From: Burkholderia cepacia
GTDB taxonomy: Bacteria > Pseudomonadota > Gammaproteobacteria > Burkholderiales > Burkholderiaceae
Assembly: GCF_001039005.1 (NCBI RefSeq)
Contig: NZ_LDWR01000050.1
Coordinates: 186,001-250,000, forward strand
Direction of reading: 5' to 3'
Length of the DNA: 64,000 nucleotides
The notes under the pieces are model-generated. The model saw only the letters and a program-made list of their open reading frames with translations, did no database searches and was not told where the DNA came from. A program made the translations under genes and the position numbers. This document shows, piece after piece, positions 51,414-63,428 of the stretch; position 1 is the first letter of the stretch, and every line of letters starts with the position of its first letter.

Positions 51414-53693
51414 TCAAACGACCGCCGAGCGCGCCACCCGCACCGGCACCGACTTGTACGACGGCGTGCCGCTTTCCTTGTCGATGTAGTCGAGCGGCAC
51501 CAGCACGTTCGCTTCCGGGTAGTACGCACCGACCGACCCCGGCGCGATGTCGTACTCGATCGCGGTGATCTTCTCGAGACGCAGCGTCCGGCCCGACGCG
51601 GTGATCGTCTCGATGTCGACGAGGTCGCCGTGTTCGAGACCGTACTTCGCGAGATCCGCCGGGTTCATGAACAGCACGTCGCGTCGCCCGAACACGCCGC
51701 GATAACGATCGTCGAGCCCGTAGATCGTCGTGTTGTACTGGTCGTGGCTGCGCAGCGTGATCAGCCGCAGCACCTGCTCGCCGCCGAGCACTTCCGCATC
51801 TTCCGCGACGCCCTTGTAGATCGAGAACATCGCCTTGCCGGTCGGCGTGGGCCACACGCGTTCGGTGGGCGGCAGCGGCAGGCGGAAGCCGCCCGGCGTG
51901 CGGATGCGCGCGTTGAACGCCTCGAAGCCGGACACCGTGCGGTCGATCAGGTCGCGGATGCGGTCGTAGTCGGCGATCAGGTCGAGCCACGCGACCTTGC
52001 TCGCCGGCAGCGTCGCATGCGCGATCCCCGCGACGATCGCGGGCTCCGAGCGCAACTGGTCGGATGCCGGCTTGAGCTTGCCGGCCGACGCGTGGACCAT
52101 CGACATCGAATCCTCGACGGTGATCGACTGCCGGCCGCTCTCTTGCATGTCGAGCTCGGTGCGGCCGAGCACCGGCAGGATGAAGGTTTCCTTCCCGACC
52201 AGCAGGTGCGAACGGTTCAGCTTGGTGCCGAGATGCACGCTCAGGTCGAGCTTTGCCATCGCCGGGAACGACAGCTCGGGATCGGGCAGCGCGACCGCGA
52301 AGTTGCCGCCGAGGCACAGCAGCGCCTTCGCGCTGCCGTCGATCATCGCCTGCATTGCCTGCACGGCGTCGTGCCCGTGATGGGCGGGCGGCGTGAACCC
52401 GCACACGTCCTCGATCTTCTTCAGGAACTCGGCCGACGGTTTCTCGGTGATGCCGACCGTGCGGTTGCCCTGCACGTTCGAATGGCCGCGCAGCGGGCAG
52501 ACGCCGGCGCCGGGCTTGCCGATGTTGCCGCGCATCAGCAGCAGGTCGGCGATCAGGCGCACGGTTGCGGTGCCCTTGTTGTGCTGCGTGACGCCCATCC
52601 CGTACGTGATGATCGTCGCGTTCGACTTCGCGTATGCGAGCGCAACCTGTTCGAGTTGCGCCTGGCTGAGGCCGCTCGCGCGTTCGATGTCGTCCCACGA
52701 CGTGGCCTGCAGGTCGGCCGCGAACGCGTCGAAGCCGTCGGTGTGCTGCGCGATGAAGTCGCGGTCGAGCACGTCGCCACGCTCGGCCTCGAGCTGCAGC
52801 AGCGCCTTCATGATGCCCTTCAGCGCGGCCGCGTCGCCGCCGGCGTCGACCTGGTAGTACGTCGATGCGATTCGCGTCGAGCCGAACGACGCCATCTCGA
52901 TCATGTCCTGCGGATCCGCGAAACGTTCGAGCGCGCGCTCGCGCAGCGGATTGAACACGATGATCGGCACGTTGCGCCGCGAGCACTCGTGGAGCGTGCC
53001 CATCATCCGCGGATGGTTCGTGCCGGGGTTGTGGCCGATCGAGATGATCAGCTCGCACTGGTCGAAATCCTCCAGCGACACGGTGCCCTTGCCGATGCCG
53101 ATCGACTGCGGCAGGCCGACGCTGGTCGGCTCGTGACACATGTTCGAGCAGTCGGGGAAGTTGTTGGTGCCGAGCTCGCGTGCGAACAGCTGGTACAGGT
53201 ACGCGGCTTCGTTCGACGCGCGGCCCGACGTATAGAACTCGACCTGTTCGGGCGGCAGCGCGCGCAGCACTGCGCCGATGCGCGCGAACGCGTCGTCCCA
53301 TTCGATCGCGCGGAACGTGTCGGTCGCGCGATCGTAGACGAGCGGATGCGTGAGCCGGCCCATGTTCTCCAGTTCGTAGTCCGACATGTGCAGCAGCGAC
53401 GACACGGTGTTCGCCGCGAAGAACTCGGGCGTCACGCGCTTGGTCGTCGCCTCCCACGTGACGGCCTTCGCACCGTTTTCGCAGAACTGGAACGTCGATT
53501 TGTGTTCCTTGTCGGGCCATGCGCAGCCGGGGCAGTCGAAACCGTCGGGCTGGTTGGTCCGCATCAGCACGATCGGCGCCTCGATGGTTTCCATCTGCGT
53601 GCGCACGGCATCGGCTGTCGCGCGAAGCGCGCCCCAACCGCCGGCGGGCCCATCGTACTTCCTGATGCCTGGCACTTCGCGTCGATTTGTCAT
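51414..53693 (-). CDS. YdeP/FdhF-type molybdopterin oxidoreductase
   Basis: A 759-residue member of the DMSO reductase family, FdhF/YdeP branch. Near the N-terminus a CxxC is seen (DGFDCPGCAWPDKEH). Mo-bisPGD segments are RASNEAAYLYQLFARELGTN, DCSNMCHEPTSVGLPQSIG and SIGHNPGTNHPRMMGT; the C-terminal domain has LRSHDQYNTTIYGLDDRYRG. No Tat signal, so cytoplasmic. YdeP of E. coli is tied to acid resistance; formate-dehydrogenase-like activity is not shown. It needs the cofactor made by the genes at 25-29 kb and possibly FdhD. Confidence 0.85.
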   Translation of the reverse strand: MTNRREVPGIRKYDGPAGGWGALRATADAVRTQMETIEAPIVLMRTNQPDGFDCPGCAWPDKEHKSTFQFCENGAKAVTWEATTKRVTPEFFAANTVSSLLHMSDYELENMGRLTHPLVYDRATDTFRAIEWDDAFARIGAVLRALPPEQVEFYTSGRASNEAAYLYQLFARELGTNNFPDCSNMCHEPTSVGLPQSIGIGKGTVSLEDFDQCELIISIGHNPGTNHPRMMGTLHECSRRNVPIIVFNPLRERALERFADPQDMIEMASFGSTRIASTYYQVDAGGDAAALKGIMKALLQLEAERGDVLDRDFIAQHTDGFDAFAADLQATSWDDIERASGLSQAQLEQVALAYAKSNATIITYGMGVTQHNKGTATVRLIADLLLMRGNIGKPGAGVCPLRGHSNVQGNRTVGITEKPSAEFLKKIEDVCGFTPPAHHGHDAVQAMQAMIDGSAKALLCLGGNFAVALPDPELSFPAMAKLDLSVHLGTKLNRSHLLVGKETFILPVLGRTELDMQESGRQSITVEDSMSMVHASAGKLKPASDQLRSEPAIVAGIAHATLPASKVAWLDLIADYDRIRDLIDRTVSGFEAFNARIRTPGGFRLPLPPTERVWPTPTGKAMFSIYKGVAEDAEVLGGEQVLRLITLRSHDQYNTTIYGLDDRYRGVFGRRDVLFMNPADLAKYGLEHGDLVDIETITASGRTLRLEKITAIEYDIAPGSVGAYYPEANVLVPLDYIDKESGTPSYKSVPVRVARSAVV

Positions 53694-53817
53694 GTGAATC
53701 TCCGAGAGCCGGACCCGGTGCGGGCGGCTCGGGTTGCGCCGTGTCGTGGCGTGGGGCGGCTCCGCCGGATGGGCGGAGCCGGTCATGCGTGCCCCGGGCT
53801 GCAGGGCAGGCGGGGTT

Positions 53818-56664
<2,847 letters not shown>

Positions 56665-57388
56665 GGTGGTCTGGCTCCTGTCTGTGAAGGTGGATCGAAG
56701 GGTGAAGTCCCGATGCGGTGCGGCGCTCGCGCGTCCCGACCGCGAATACGCGACGCGCGGCGCGGCGGCGCGCGTGCCGCACCCACGCTGTCGCGCAGCG
56801 CGCGCCGGCGTGGTGCACGGTCGTGGTCGGGGCAAAAAGCGCGAGTGCTACGAGGAGCCCACGGCATCGCTTCGACTGCGTTCAAAATAACGAATCGGCG
56901 AGCACCATCCAAGACACAGTTCCGCGCCGGGCCGGCGGCGAATTGCACCCTCACATGCGTGAGGGAACGGGTGGCAAGGAGTACAGACGGGCGCGCATGC
57001 GGTGGCGCGGGCGTGCGCGGCATGCGCCGCGTGCGGGGACGGGAGGCGGGGAGGGATGAAGCGCGAACGTATCGTGGTGCGACATCGGCGCGCAGCGCGC
57101 CGGTTGCCGGTAAACGGGCGGTGATGCGAGTGGACGCGCGCGGCAGAACTGCCGCAGCGTGAGTGCGCGCGAACCGGTCATGTTCGACCACGCGCGCACC
57201 GCGGATGCGTGCGTTACGGCCGAAGGAGGGGGCAGGTTGCACGGTGCGGGCCGGACATGGCGCCGCCGTGGTGGACTGCGATCAGTCGGAGAGTCTCATC
57301 GCGAGCCGCTGCCGGCCGATCTGCTTCACGTCCGTTGCGAGTGCCGGATTCGGCAGACCATTGGCCCCGACGGAGAACGAATCCTCGA
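56665..57388. other. Gap between encapsulin genes and clpK
   Basis: 724 bases without a supported gene; open frames here are GC-rich shadows. It holds the clpK promoter candidate and, at 56948-56965, a hairpin/operator CCCTCAC-atgc-GTGAGGG. The remainder is featureless to me. Confidence 0.4.
56884..56912 (-). promoter_or_regulatory. Promoter candidate for clpK
   Basis: On the minus strand TTGGAT (56907-56912) and TATTTT (56884-56889) are 17 bases apart, giving a leader of about 210 bases. The 7-bp dyad at 56948-56965 lies about 35 bases upstream. A heat-shock sigma32 match is not obvious. Confidence 0.35.
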
Positions 57389-57553
57389 TCAGGTTGCGCG
57401 CGTGTCGGGCGGCAACTCGGCCAGCATCAGCGACACCACGGTAAACAGCACGGCGGTGTCGCCGGCCTGGCTGCTCGCGTTCGCGTCGACCGTCTTCTTC
57501 AGGCTGTCGACCGACGCATGCAGCGCCTGCAGTGCCTCATTCGACTCGCTCAT
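57389..57553 (-). CDS. 54-residue protein at the end of the encapsulin operon
   Basis: A short gene, preceded by an excellent ribosome site (GGAGGATGTG before the ATG). The product starts MSESNEALQALHASVDSLKK and continues with a hydrophobic helix TAVLFTVVSLMLAELPPDTR. It is 104 bases behind the encapsulin stop on the same strand. It could be a nanocompartment-associated factor, but has no cargo tag and no family I know. Confidence 0.6.
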   Translation of the reverse strand: MSESNEALQALHASVDSLKKTVDANASSQAGDTAVLFTVVSLMLAELPPDTRAT

Positions 57554-57657
57554 CACATCCTCCATGCAAGATGGGCTCGATCGGCGACGAAGATGCGGCC
57601 CGCAGCGCGGCCGGTCGCGCGCGATGCCCGGCAGGCATCGCGCGCGGGCAACCGTTG

Positions 57658-58473
57658 TCAGGCCGCCGGATTGCCCTGCGGCGCCACGGCCACCGATGCT
57701 TCGCTCGTCAGCATCAGGAACGTGAACGTTTCGCGCAGGTACAGGCGGACGGCCTTGTCGCCATGGCTCGTGTAGCCGATCGATACGTCTTCCCCGAGGT
57801 GCAGCGCGTAGTCGCCGCCGCGCGTGGACAGCACGCAGCCGCCGCTGATCGCCGGCGCCCAGATGATCTCGCCGCTGACGATCCGCTTGATATGGCCGAG
57901 GACCGGATAGCCCTGGTCGCGCGCTTCGCTGAGCGCCGTGTATGCGTCGGAGCCGAGCACCACCGAATACGGGCCGTCGACGCCGGCGAGCCGCAGCGCT
58001 TCCAGTGCGTCGCTGATCGCGTCCGGATACGCGCCGACGTCGGCCGGCAGCGTGAGCTTGCGGTTCGACGTGCCTTCGCGGATGCCGACGATGCCGGCAG
58101 CCTGATAGCCGTCGAAAATCGCGTTGTCTTCGGCGAACGCGAGCCGCTGCGCGGCGTCTTTCGCCGGTTGCCAGTCGGCGTCTCGCGCGCCGCGCTCGAC
58201 GCTGTCGATCGCATCGCGGCTCAACTCGAACGGCACCGTCAGCTCGACGATCCTGCGAACTTCGCGCAGCCGTGCGCTCACCTGCTCGCGCGGCGCGGCA
58301 ACCTCAACCAGGTGCCCGGTGCCGACGGCCGACAGTTCGGGGCCTTCGGGGCCGTCGACGTCGACGACGCGGCGGCCGGCCACCGATCGCTTGAAGGTGC
58401 GCGCCACTTCCTCCTCGATTTGTTCCCAGGCGGAGGCGGAGATCGGGGCGAGTTCGCGGTGCAGGTTATTCAT
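57658..58473 (-). CDS. Encapsulin shell protein (family 1)
   Basis: A 271-residue encapsulin (linocin-M18 type) with the HK97 phage capsid fold: MNNLHRELAPISASAWEQIE at the N-terminus forms the cargo-binding face, then RRVVDVDGPEGPELSAVGTG, AEDNAIFDGYQAAGIVGIRE and VLSTRGGDYALHLGEDVSIG. It assembles into an icosahedral shell around the DyP peroxidase encoded just upstream. The two genes overlap by eight bases. Length fits the family of about 265-290 residues. Confidence 0.95.
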   Translation of the reverse strand: MNNLHRELAPISASAWEQIEEEVARTFKRSVAGRRVVDVDGPEGPELSAVGTGHLVEVAAPREQVSARLREVRRIVELTVPFELSRDAIDSVERGARDADWQPAKDAAQRLAFAEDNAIFDGYQAAGIVGIREGTSNRKLTLPADVGAYPDAISDALEALRLAGVDGPYSVVLGSDAYTALSEARDQGYPVLGHIKRIVSGEIIWAPAISGGCVLSTRGGDYALHLGEDVSIGYTSHGDKAVRLYLRETFTFLMLTSEASVAVAPQGNPAA

Positions 58474-59533
58474 AGGCTTGGGTTCCTTTCAGCGAGCCGA
58501 TTTTCAGCGAGCCGTCACGATGCGGCGTGGACGACGATGATTCGGGTTGCGCGGCGTCGGCGGCCGGCGCCGCACGGTCGGCGAGCGCTTCGAGCAGGTC
58601 GGCCGACGGCACGAAGAACAGCGAGCCGGTGACCGCGCGGCTGTAGTCGAGCAGGCGGTCGTAGTTGCCGGGCGGGCGGCCGACGAACATGTTCTCGAGC
58701 ATCTGCTCGATCGGTGCCGGCGTGCGCGCATAGCCGATGAAATAGGTGCCGAATTCGCCGGCGCCCGGGCGCCCGAACGGCATGTTGTCGCGCAGGATCT
58801 TCACTTCCTGGCCGTTCTCGTCGAGCGTGGTCAGCGAGCTGTGCGAACACGACGGCTTCACGTCCGGCGCGAGCTCGATGTCGGACAGCTTGGTGCGGCC
58901 GATGATGCGCTCCTGCGTCTCGACCGCGAGCGCGTTCCAGCCGGCCATGTCGTGCAGGTACTTCTGCACGATCACGTAGCTGCCGCCCGCGAATGCCGCG
59001 TCTTCATCGCCGATCACCGTGAAGTCGACCGCCTCGCGGCCTTCCGGGTTCTCGGTGCCGTCGACGAAGCCGATCATCGCGCGCTGATCGAAATTGCGGA
59101 AGCCGTGCACCTCGTCGACGACCGTGACGGCTGCGCCGAGCGCGCCGAGCAGTTGCGTCGCGAGTTCGAAGCACAGGTCCATCGCTTCGGCGCGGATGTG
59201 CAGCAGGATGTCGCCCGGTGTCGCGACCGCGACACGCTGCCCGGCGCCGAATTCGCGAAACGGATGCAGTGACGCGGGGCGCGGGTTGCCGAACAGCGCA
59301 TCCCACGCGTCGGCGCCGAAGCCGCACACGCAGGTCAGGTTGCTGCCCGGCACGCGCTTGCCGACCGAACGCACGAGCGCGGCGATGTCGCCGCACCATG
59401 AACGGATCGTGTCGGCGTGATCGGCGCCGGGATTGATCGTCGCCACGAGGAAGATCGCGCTGCGCGTGATCGGGCTGTGGACGGCCTGGGAGAGTGGGGG
59501 AGGTGTCTGCATCGCGGCCTGCCGGTCAGTCAT
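58466..59533 (-). CDS. DyP-type peroxidase with encapsulin targeting tail
   Basis: A 355-residue dye-decolourising peroxidase (DypB group). Catalytic segment: MIGFVDGTENPEGREAVDF with the GxxDG motif Asp; proximal heme His in SCSHSSLTTL-like context and Arg in GYARTP. After an Ala/Pro/Ser-rich linker the last residues DGSLKIGSLKGTQAYE are the targeting peptide that docks cargo on the encapsulin inner wall. It is the first gene of the unit, divergent from the HTH gene at 59911 over a 377-base gap. Substrate of the peroxidase in vivo is unknown. Start 59533 or 59512. Confidence 0.93.
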   Translation of the reverse strand: MTDRQAAMQTPPPLSQAVHSPITRSAIFLVATINPGADHADTIRSWCGDIAALVRSVGKRVPGSNLTCVCGFGADAWDALFGNPRPASLHPFREFGAGQRVAVATPGDILLHIRAEAMDLCFELATQLLGALGAAVTVVDEVHGFRNFDQRAMIGFVDGTENPEGREAVDFTVIGDEDAAFAGGSYVIVQKYLHDMAGWNALAVETQERIIGRTKLSDIELAPDVKPSCSHSSLTTLDENGQEVKILRDNMPFGRPGAGEFGTYFIGYARTPAPIEQMLENMFVGRPPGNYDRLLDYSRAVTGSLFFVPSADLLEALADRAAPAADAAQPESSSSTPHRDGSLKIGSLKGTQAYE

Positions 59534-59910
59534 GTCGAGGCGGGCGAGCCGCGGCTGCCGCGGCGCGCGAAGGCGAACGGTTGGACTGTGTCATGCGACT
59601 GTTCTCTTTGTGACATGCGGATGAAGGACGTTGCGCGGGCATCGCGCAACGGGCCGCAGCGGCGGCGGCCGGCCGCCCGGTGCATGACCCGCGTGCACCG
59701 CGTAACGTCGTCGAGCATGCAATCTAGCAGCTTCGGCAGGTCTTTGGAACACGTATCGGCAATCTGTCATTCGAATGAATCAAACAGGGCCGGATTTTGT
59801 GCGGCACCCGTGCAGCTGTACTCCTGGCGTGCACCGCGCTGTGCTCTTGAGCACGCGTGCAGCGTGCAGTAGATTAGGTCCCGCTGCGCCCGCCGACGAG
59901 GAGCGTCACC
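59534..59910. promoter_or_regulatory. Divergent region between DyP and the HTH gene
   Basis: 377 bases with no gene. Overlapping palindromes GTGCTCTTGAGCAC (59841-59854) and GCACGCGTGC (59851-59860) lie about 50 bases before the HTH gene start; they are operator candidates for both sides. Confidence 0.45.
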
Positions 59911-60255
59911 ATGAATCTGCTGGAAGCGATGCGTGTTTATGTCGCGGTGGTCGAGCATGGCGGCCTGTCCGGCGCGGCGTCCGAACTGAAGCTCGGCGAG
60001 GCGCAGGTGAGCGACCGGATCGACTGCCTCGAACGGTATCTCGGCTGCCGCCTGCTGCTGTGCCGCGCGCACGACGTCGCCTGCACGGACGCGGGCGTCG
60101 CGTTCCACGTGTGCTGCCGCCGCACGCTGTCCGCGGTCGCGCAGGCGACCGGCGCGGCCGGCACGCCGGCGCCGGATACGCACGACACCGCGCTCGACAC
60201 GGCGGTTCCTCCGCCCGGCACTGCACATGCATCATCACATCGACTGTCACCTTGA
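59911..60255 (+). CDS. LysR-type DNA-binding domain without effector domain
   Basis: A 114-residue protein that has only the N-terminal LysR winged helix (LLEAMRVYVAVVEHGGLSGA, then SELKLGEAQVSDRIDCLERY and LGCRLL). The rest is a short Thr/Pro/His-rich tail; the effector domain of about 200 residues is missing. Cysteines are unusually many (CLERYLGCRLLLCRAHDVAC, HVCCRR), which could allow redox sensing. Ribosome site CGAGGAG. It may be a truncated gene or a minimal regulator for the divergent encapsulin unit. Stop overlaps the next start (TTGA). Confidence 0.6.
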   Translation: MNLLEAMRVYVAVVEHGGLSGAASELKLGEAQVSDRIDCLERYLGCRLLLCRAHDVACTDAGVAFHVCCRRTLSAVAQATGAAGTPAPDTHDTALDTAVPPPGTAHASSHRLSP

Positions 60256-60701
60256 ATACGTCTACCGTTTCCTGTTCGCCCGCCGAGCGTATCCGCCGCC
60301 GCTTCGGCCATTTCCTTCACGCGGCCGAACTGGCCGGACTGATCGTGATCGGGCTCGCGACTGCGTTCGCGATGGTGCAGGAGGCATGGAAGGTCGTGCT
60401 CGCGGGCGAGGTGTCGCTGACCGACCTGTTGCTGATGTTTCTCTATCTCGAAGTGCTCGCGATGGACGTGCGCTATCTGCGGCTCGGCCGGCTGCCCGTG
60501 CGGTTTCCTCTGTTCATTGCGATGACGTCGCTCGCGCGCGACCTGATCCTGCGCGGCGCGACCGACAGCCCCGAGCGGATGCTGATGACGACCTTCGGCA
60601 TCGTGCTGCTCGCGGTGGGCGTGCTGATCCTGAGCTTCGGCCAGCATCGCTTTCCGGCGGACGTCGACGATGTCGAGGACAATGCGCATGCGCGCAGATG
60701 A
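60252..60701 (+). CDS. PsiE family membrane protein (TTG start)
   Basis: A 149-residue protein with four hydrophobic segments of PsiE type: LHAAELAGLIVIGLATAFAM, LTDLLLMFLYLEVLAMDVRY, PLFIAMTSLARDLILRGA and MTTFGIVLLAVGVLILSFGQ. PsiE is a phosphate-starvation-inducible inner membrane protein of unknown role. No ATG is available in frame; TTG at 60252 overlaps the upstream stop, which explains the start through coupling. Confidence 0.7.
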   Translation: MNTSTVSCSPAERIRRRFGHFLHAAELAGLIVIGLATAFAMVQEAWKVVLAGEVSLTDLLLMFLYLEVLAMDVRYLRLGRLPVRFPLFIAMTSLARDLILRGATDSPERMLMTTFGIVLLAVGVLILSFGQHRFPADVDDVEDNAHARR

Positions 60702-60754
60702 CAAGCGGGCGGCAAACCGCGTACCCACGCAATGACGCTACAGGAGGACGCAGG

Positions 60755-60862
60755 ATGAGCACGCATGCCGTCGACACGAAGCAGGCGATCGAATTGCAGC
60801 AAGCGGCCGCGCAGGCGTATGTCGCTGCGGCCCGCGCACGCGTCGGGGCGACCGGCATCTGA
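60755..60862 (+). CDS. Small ORF (35 residues) between psiE-like and DUF1269 genes
   Basis: Preceded by a near-perfect ribosome site (AGGAGG) and made of an Ala-rich helix (MSTHAVDTKQAIELQQAAAQ...). Strong translation signals argue that it is real. Function unknown. Confidence 0.5.
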   Translation: MSTHAVDTKQAIELQQAAAQAYVAAARARVGATGI

Positions 60863-60937
60863 ATCGAACACCGGGTTGCCGGTGCGCCGTGCGTCGTGCG
60901 GCGGTCGTGCAGCCCATCCACGTGAGAGAGGGTTCGA

Positions 60938-61393
60938 ATGACCAAGCAACTGATCGTCGCCGTGTTCGGCAGCGTCGACACGGCTCGCCAGGCCGCGAAC
61001 GATTTCGAGGCGCTGTCGGAGAAAAACGAAGGATTCCACATCGAAAACGGCGTCGTCGTGGAAAAGGACACGGCCGGCAAGCTCGCGGTGCTCGGCGCCG
61101 AATCGCGGCCGTTCAAGGGCGGCGTAATCGGCGCGATCGCGGGCGGCCTGCTCGGCCTGCTCGTCGGGCCGCTTGGCGTGATCACCGGGATGGCGGCCGG
61201 CGCGGGCGCCGGTATCCTCGCGGAAGCGGCCGGCAACGCGCTGCTCGACGGCACGTTCGTCGAGACGGTGGCCGCGCGCCTCGTGCCCGGCAGCGTCGCG
61301 ATCATTCTCGAGGCGAAGGAAGCCACGCCGTTTTCGGTCGACAACGTCGTGACGGGATTCGGCGGCAAGGTGTTCCGCCAGGCGCTCGGCTGA
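60938..61393 (+). CDS. DUF1269-type membrane-associated protein
   Basis: A 151-residue protein: a beta-alpha start QLIVAVFGSVDTARQAANDF, a Gly-rich hydrophobic centre GGVIGAIAGGLLGLLVGPLG and an end ALLDGTFVETVAARLVPGSV with conserved Ala/Glu ladder. DUF1269 proteins occur in stress islands; job unknown. It lies 75 bases after the 35-residue ORF, same strand, and precedes a small gene by 32 bases. Confidence 0.65.
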   Translation: MTKQLIVAVFGSVDTARQAANDFEALSEKNEGFHIENGVVVEKDTAGKLAVLGAESRPFKGGVIGAIAGGLLGLLVGPLGVITGMAAGAGAGILAEAAGNALLDGTFVETVAARLVPGSVAIILEAKEATPFSVDNVVTGFGGKVFRQALG

Positions 61394-61425
61394 GCGCCGC
61401 CTGTGAACCGATTCGGGAGAACAGC

Positions 61426-61674
61426 ATGCGCATCGATCAATCGTACCGGCGCTTCGACATCGCGGCGACGCTGTCGCCGCTACCCGGCAACCGCGCGATC
61501 GCGACCGTCGACGTGACGACCGACGATCCGGCCCGCATCGCCGATCTCGGCACCGGCTATTTCCTGCAGGTCAGGAAGTGGGTCGAGTCGAACGACATCG
61601 AGCGGCTGACGGTGGTGTTCGACGAGTGCAAGGTCGCGGTCGACCACTACGCGGACAACGTCGACGACGCGTAA
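61426..61674 (+). CDS. Unknown protein, 82 residues
   Basis: A small soluble protein with alternating strands (MRIDQSYRRFDIAATLSPLP, then RLTVVFDECKVAVDHYADNV). Ribosome site CGGGAG. Last gene of the short operon that is divergent from DyP/encapsulin. No family recognised. Confidence 0.55.
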   Translation: MRIDQSYRRFDIAATLSPLPGNRAIATVDVTTDDPARIADLGTGYFLQVRKWVESNDIERLTVVFDECKVAVDHYADNVDDA

Positions 61675-61898
61675 GTTCGCACATCGCCGCGCCACGCCAC
61701 GGATGATCGGGCGGCGCGGAATGCGTCATGGGCGGCAGCGGCGTGTTGCGCCGCAACGTCGATGACGTTCTACGCCGGTCATGGATCGCGTACAAGCGAC
61801 AGTCGGTGTTTGCGTGCGCTGCGGGGTCGTCTGTACCTGTTCTTTTCGTGAAGGACGCCGATAATGGGATCGTTACCTGACTCTGCGGGAGCGAAGCC

Positions 61899-63428
61899 AT
61901 GTCCGGAAGCGACTCCGCGTCTTCACGCCCTGATCTCGCGCAGGGCATCGCGCTCGACGACATCGCCGACGGCGCCATGATCGAGGGCCATGTCGGCGAC
62001 GCGGCGGTGCTGCTGGTGCGCCGCGCCGATGAACTGTTTGCGGTGGGCGCGCACTGCACGCACTACGGCGCGCCGCTGGCCGACGGCCTGCTGGTCGGCG
62101 ACACGATCCGCTGCCCTTGGCACCACGCGGCGTTCTGCCTGCGCACGGGCGAGATGCTGCGCGCGCCGGCGCTCGACGGGCTGCCGTGCTGGCGCGTCGA
62201 ACGCCGTGACGGCCGTTCTGTCGTGCTCGATGCGCGGCCGGCCGTACCGCCTGCGCTGAATGCGGCGGGCTTGCCCGAATCGGTGGTGATCGTCGGTGGC
62301 GGCGCGGCCGCGATCGCGGCGGCCGTCACGCTGCGGCAGGAAGGTTATCCGCATCCCGTCACGCTGCTGAGTGCCGACAGCGATCCGCCGTACGACCGGC
62401 CGAACCTGTCGAAGGACTATCTCGCGGGCACGGCCGAGGCCGACTGGCTGCCACTGCGCGCGCCGGAGTTCTATGCCGACCAACGCATCGATGTGCGGTG
62501 CGGCACGCGTGTCGTGCGGATCGACCCCGCGCAGCATGCGGTCGAGCTGGCCGACGGCAGTCGCGTCGGATACGGCGCGCTGCTGCTCGCGACGGGTGCC
62601 GAGCCGAACCGGCTGACCGTGCCCGGCGCGGATCTGCCGCATGTGTGCGTCCTGCGCTCGCGCGCCGATTGCGATGCGCTGATCGGCAAGCTGAAGACGG
62701 CACGCCGCTGCGTCGTGGTCGGCGCGAGCTTCATCGGCCTCGAAGCGGCCGCCGCGTTGCGCACGCGCGGGCTCGACGTGCATGTCGTCGCGCCCGATGC
62801 GCAGCCGATGGCGCACGTGCTCGGCGCCGCGCTCGGCGACACGATCAAGGCGCTGCATGAGTCGCATGGCGTCGTGTTCCATCTCGGCGCGACGCCCGCG
62901 CAGATTGCGCCGGACAGCGTGACGTTGTCGACCGGCGACGTGCTGCCGGCCGATGTCGTGGTGGTCGGCATCGGCGTGCACCCGAACGTTGCGCTCGCAC
63001 AGGATGCGGGGCTTGCCATCGAGCGGGGCGTGACGGTGGACCGTTTCCTGCAGACGAGCGTGCCCGGCATTTATGCGGCCGGCGATATCGCGCGCTGGCC
63101 CGATCCGCTGACGGGCGAGCGGATTCGCGTCGAGCACTGGGTCGTCGCCGAACGGCAGGGGATCGTTGCGGCGCGCAACATGCTCGGGCAGCAGCGGCCG
63201 TTCGACGCGGTGCCGTTCTTCTGGAGCCAGCATTACGACATGACGATCAACTACGTCGGGCATGCGGAGCAATGGGATCGCGTCGAGATCGATGGCGACC
63301 TCGGTGCGCACGACTGCTCGATCGCGTACTGGCGCGGCGACACGCGGCTCGCGGTCGTGACGGTGGGCCGCGATCTCGACAGCCTGAAGGCGGAAGCGGC
63401 ATTCGAGCGGCAGATTGCAGCCGCGTGA
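61899..63428 (+). CDS. Rieske-FAD ferredoxin-reductase-like protein (AIF-like)
   Basis: A 509-residue two-part protein. Residues 15-110 are a Rieske domain with ligands in AHCTHYGAPLADG and CPWHHAAF (C-x-H, C-x2-H). Residues 125-505 are a pyridine nucleotide-disulfide oxidoreductase fold with VIVGGGAAAIAAAVTLRQEG, then VVVGASFIGLEAAAALRTRG and GIYAAGDIARWPDPL. This is the architecture of AIF-like/ferredoxin reductases; electron partner unknown. It starts after a GGGAGCG ribosome site. It stands alone. Confidence 0.88.
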   Translation: MSGSDSASSRPDLAQGIALDDIADGAMIEGHVGDAAVLLVRRADELFAVGAHCTHYGAPLADGLLVGDTIRCPWHHAAFCLRTGEMLRAPALDGLPCWRVERRDGRSVVLDARPAVPPALNAAGLPESVVIVGGGAAAIAAAVTLRQEGYPHPVTLLSADSDPPYDRPNLSKDYLAGTAEADWLPLRAPEFYADQRIDVRCGTRVVRIDPAQHAVELADGSRVGYGALLLATGAEPNRLTVPGADLPHVCVLRSRADCDALIGKLKTARRCVVVGASFIGLEAAAALRTRGLDVHVVAPDAQPMAHVLGAALGDTIKALHESHGVVFHLGATPAQIAPDSVTLSTGDVLPADVVVVGIGVHPNVALAQDAGLAIERGVTVDRFLQTSVPGIYAAGDIARWPDPLTGERIRVEHWVVAERQGIVAARNMLGQQRPFDAVPFFWSQHYDMTINYVGHAEQWDRVEIDGDLGAHDCSIAYWRGDTRLAVVTVGRDLDSLKAEAAFERQIAAA

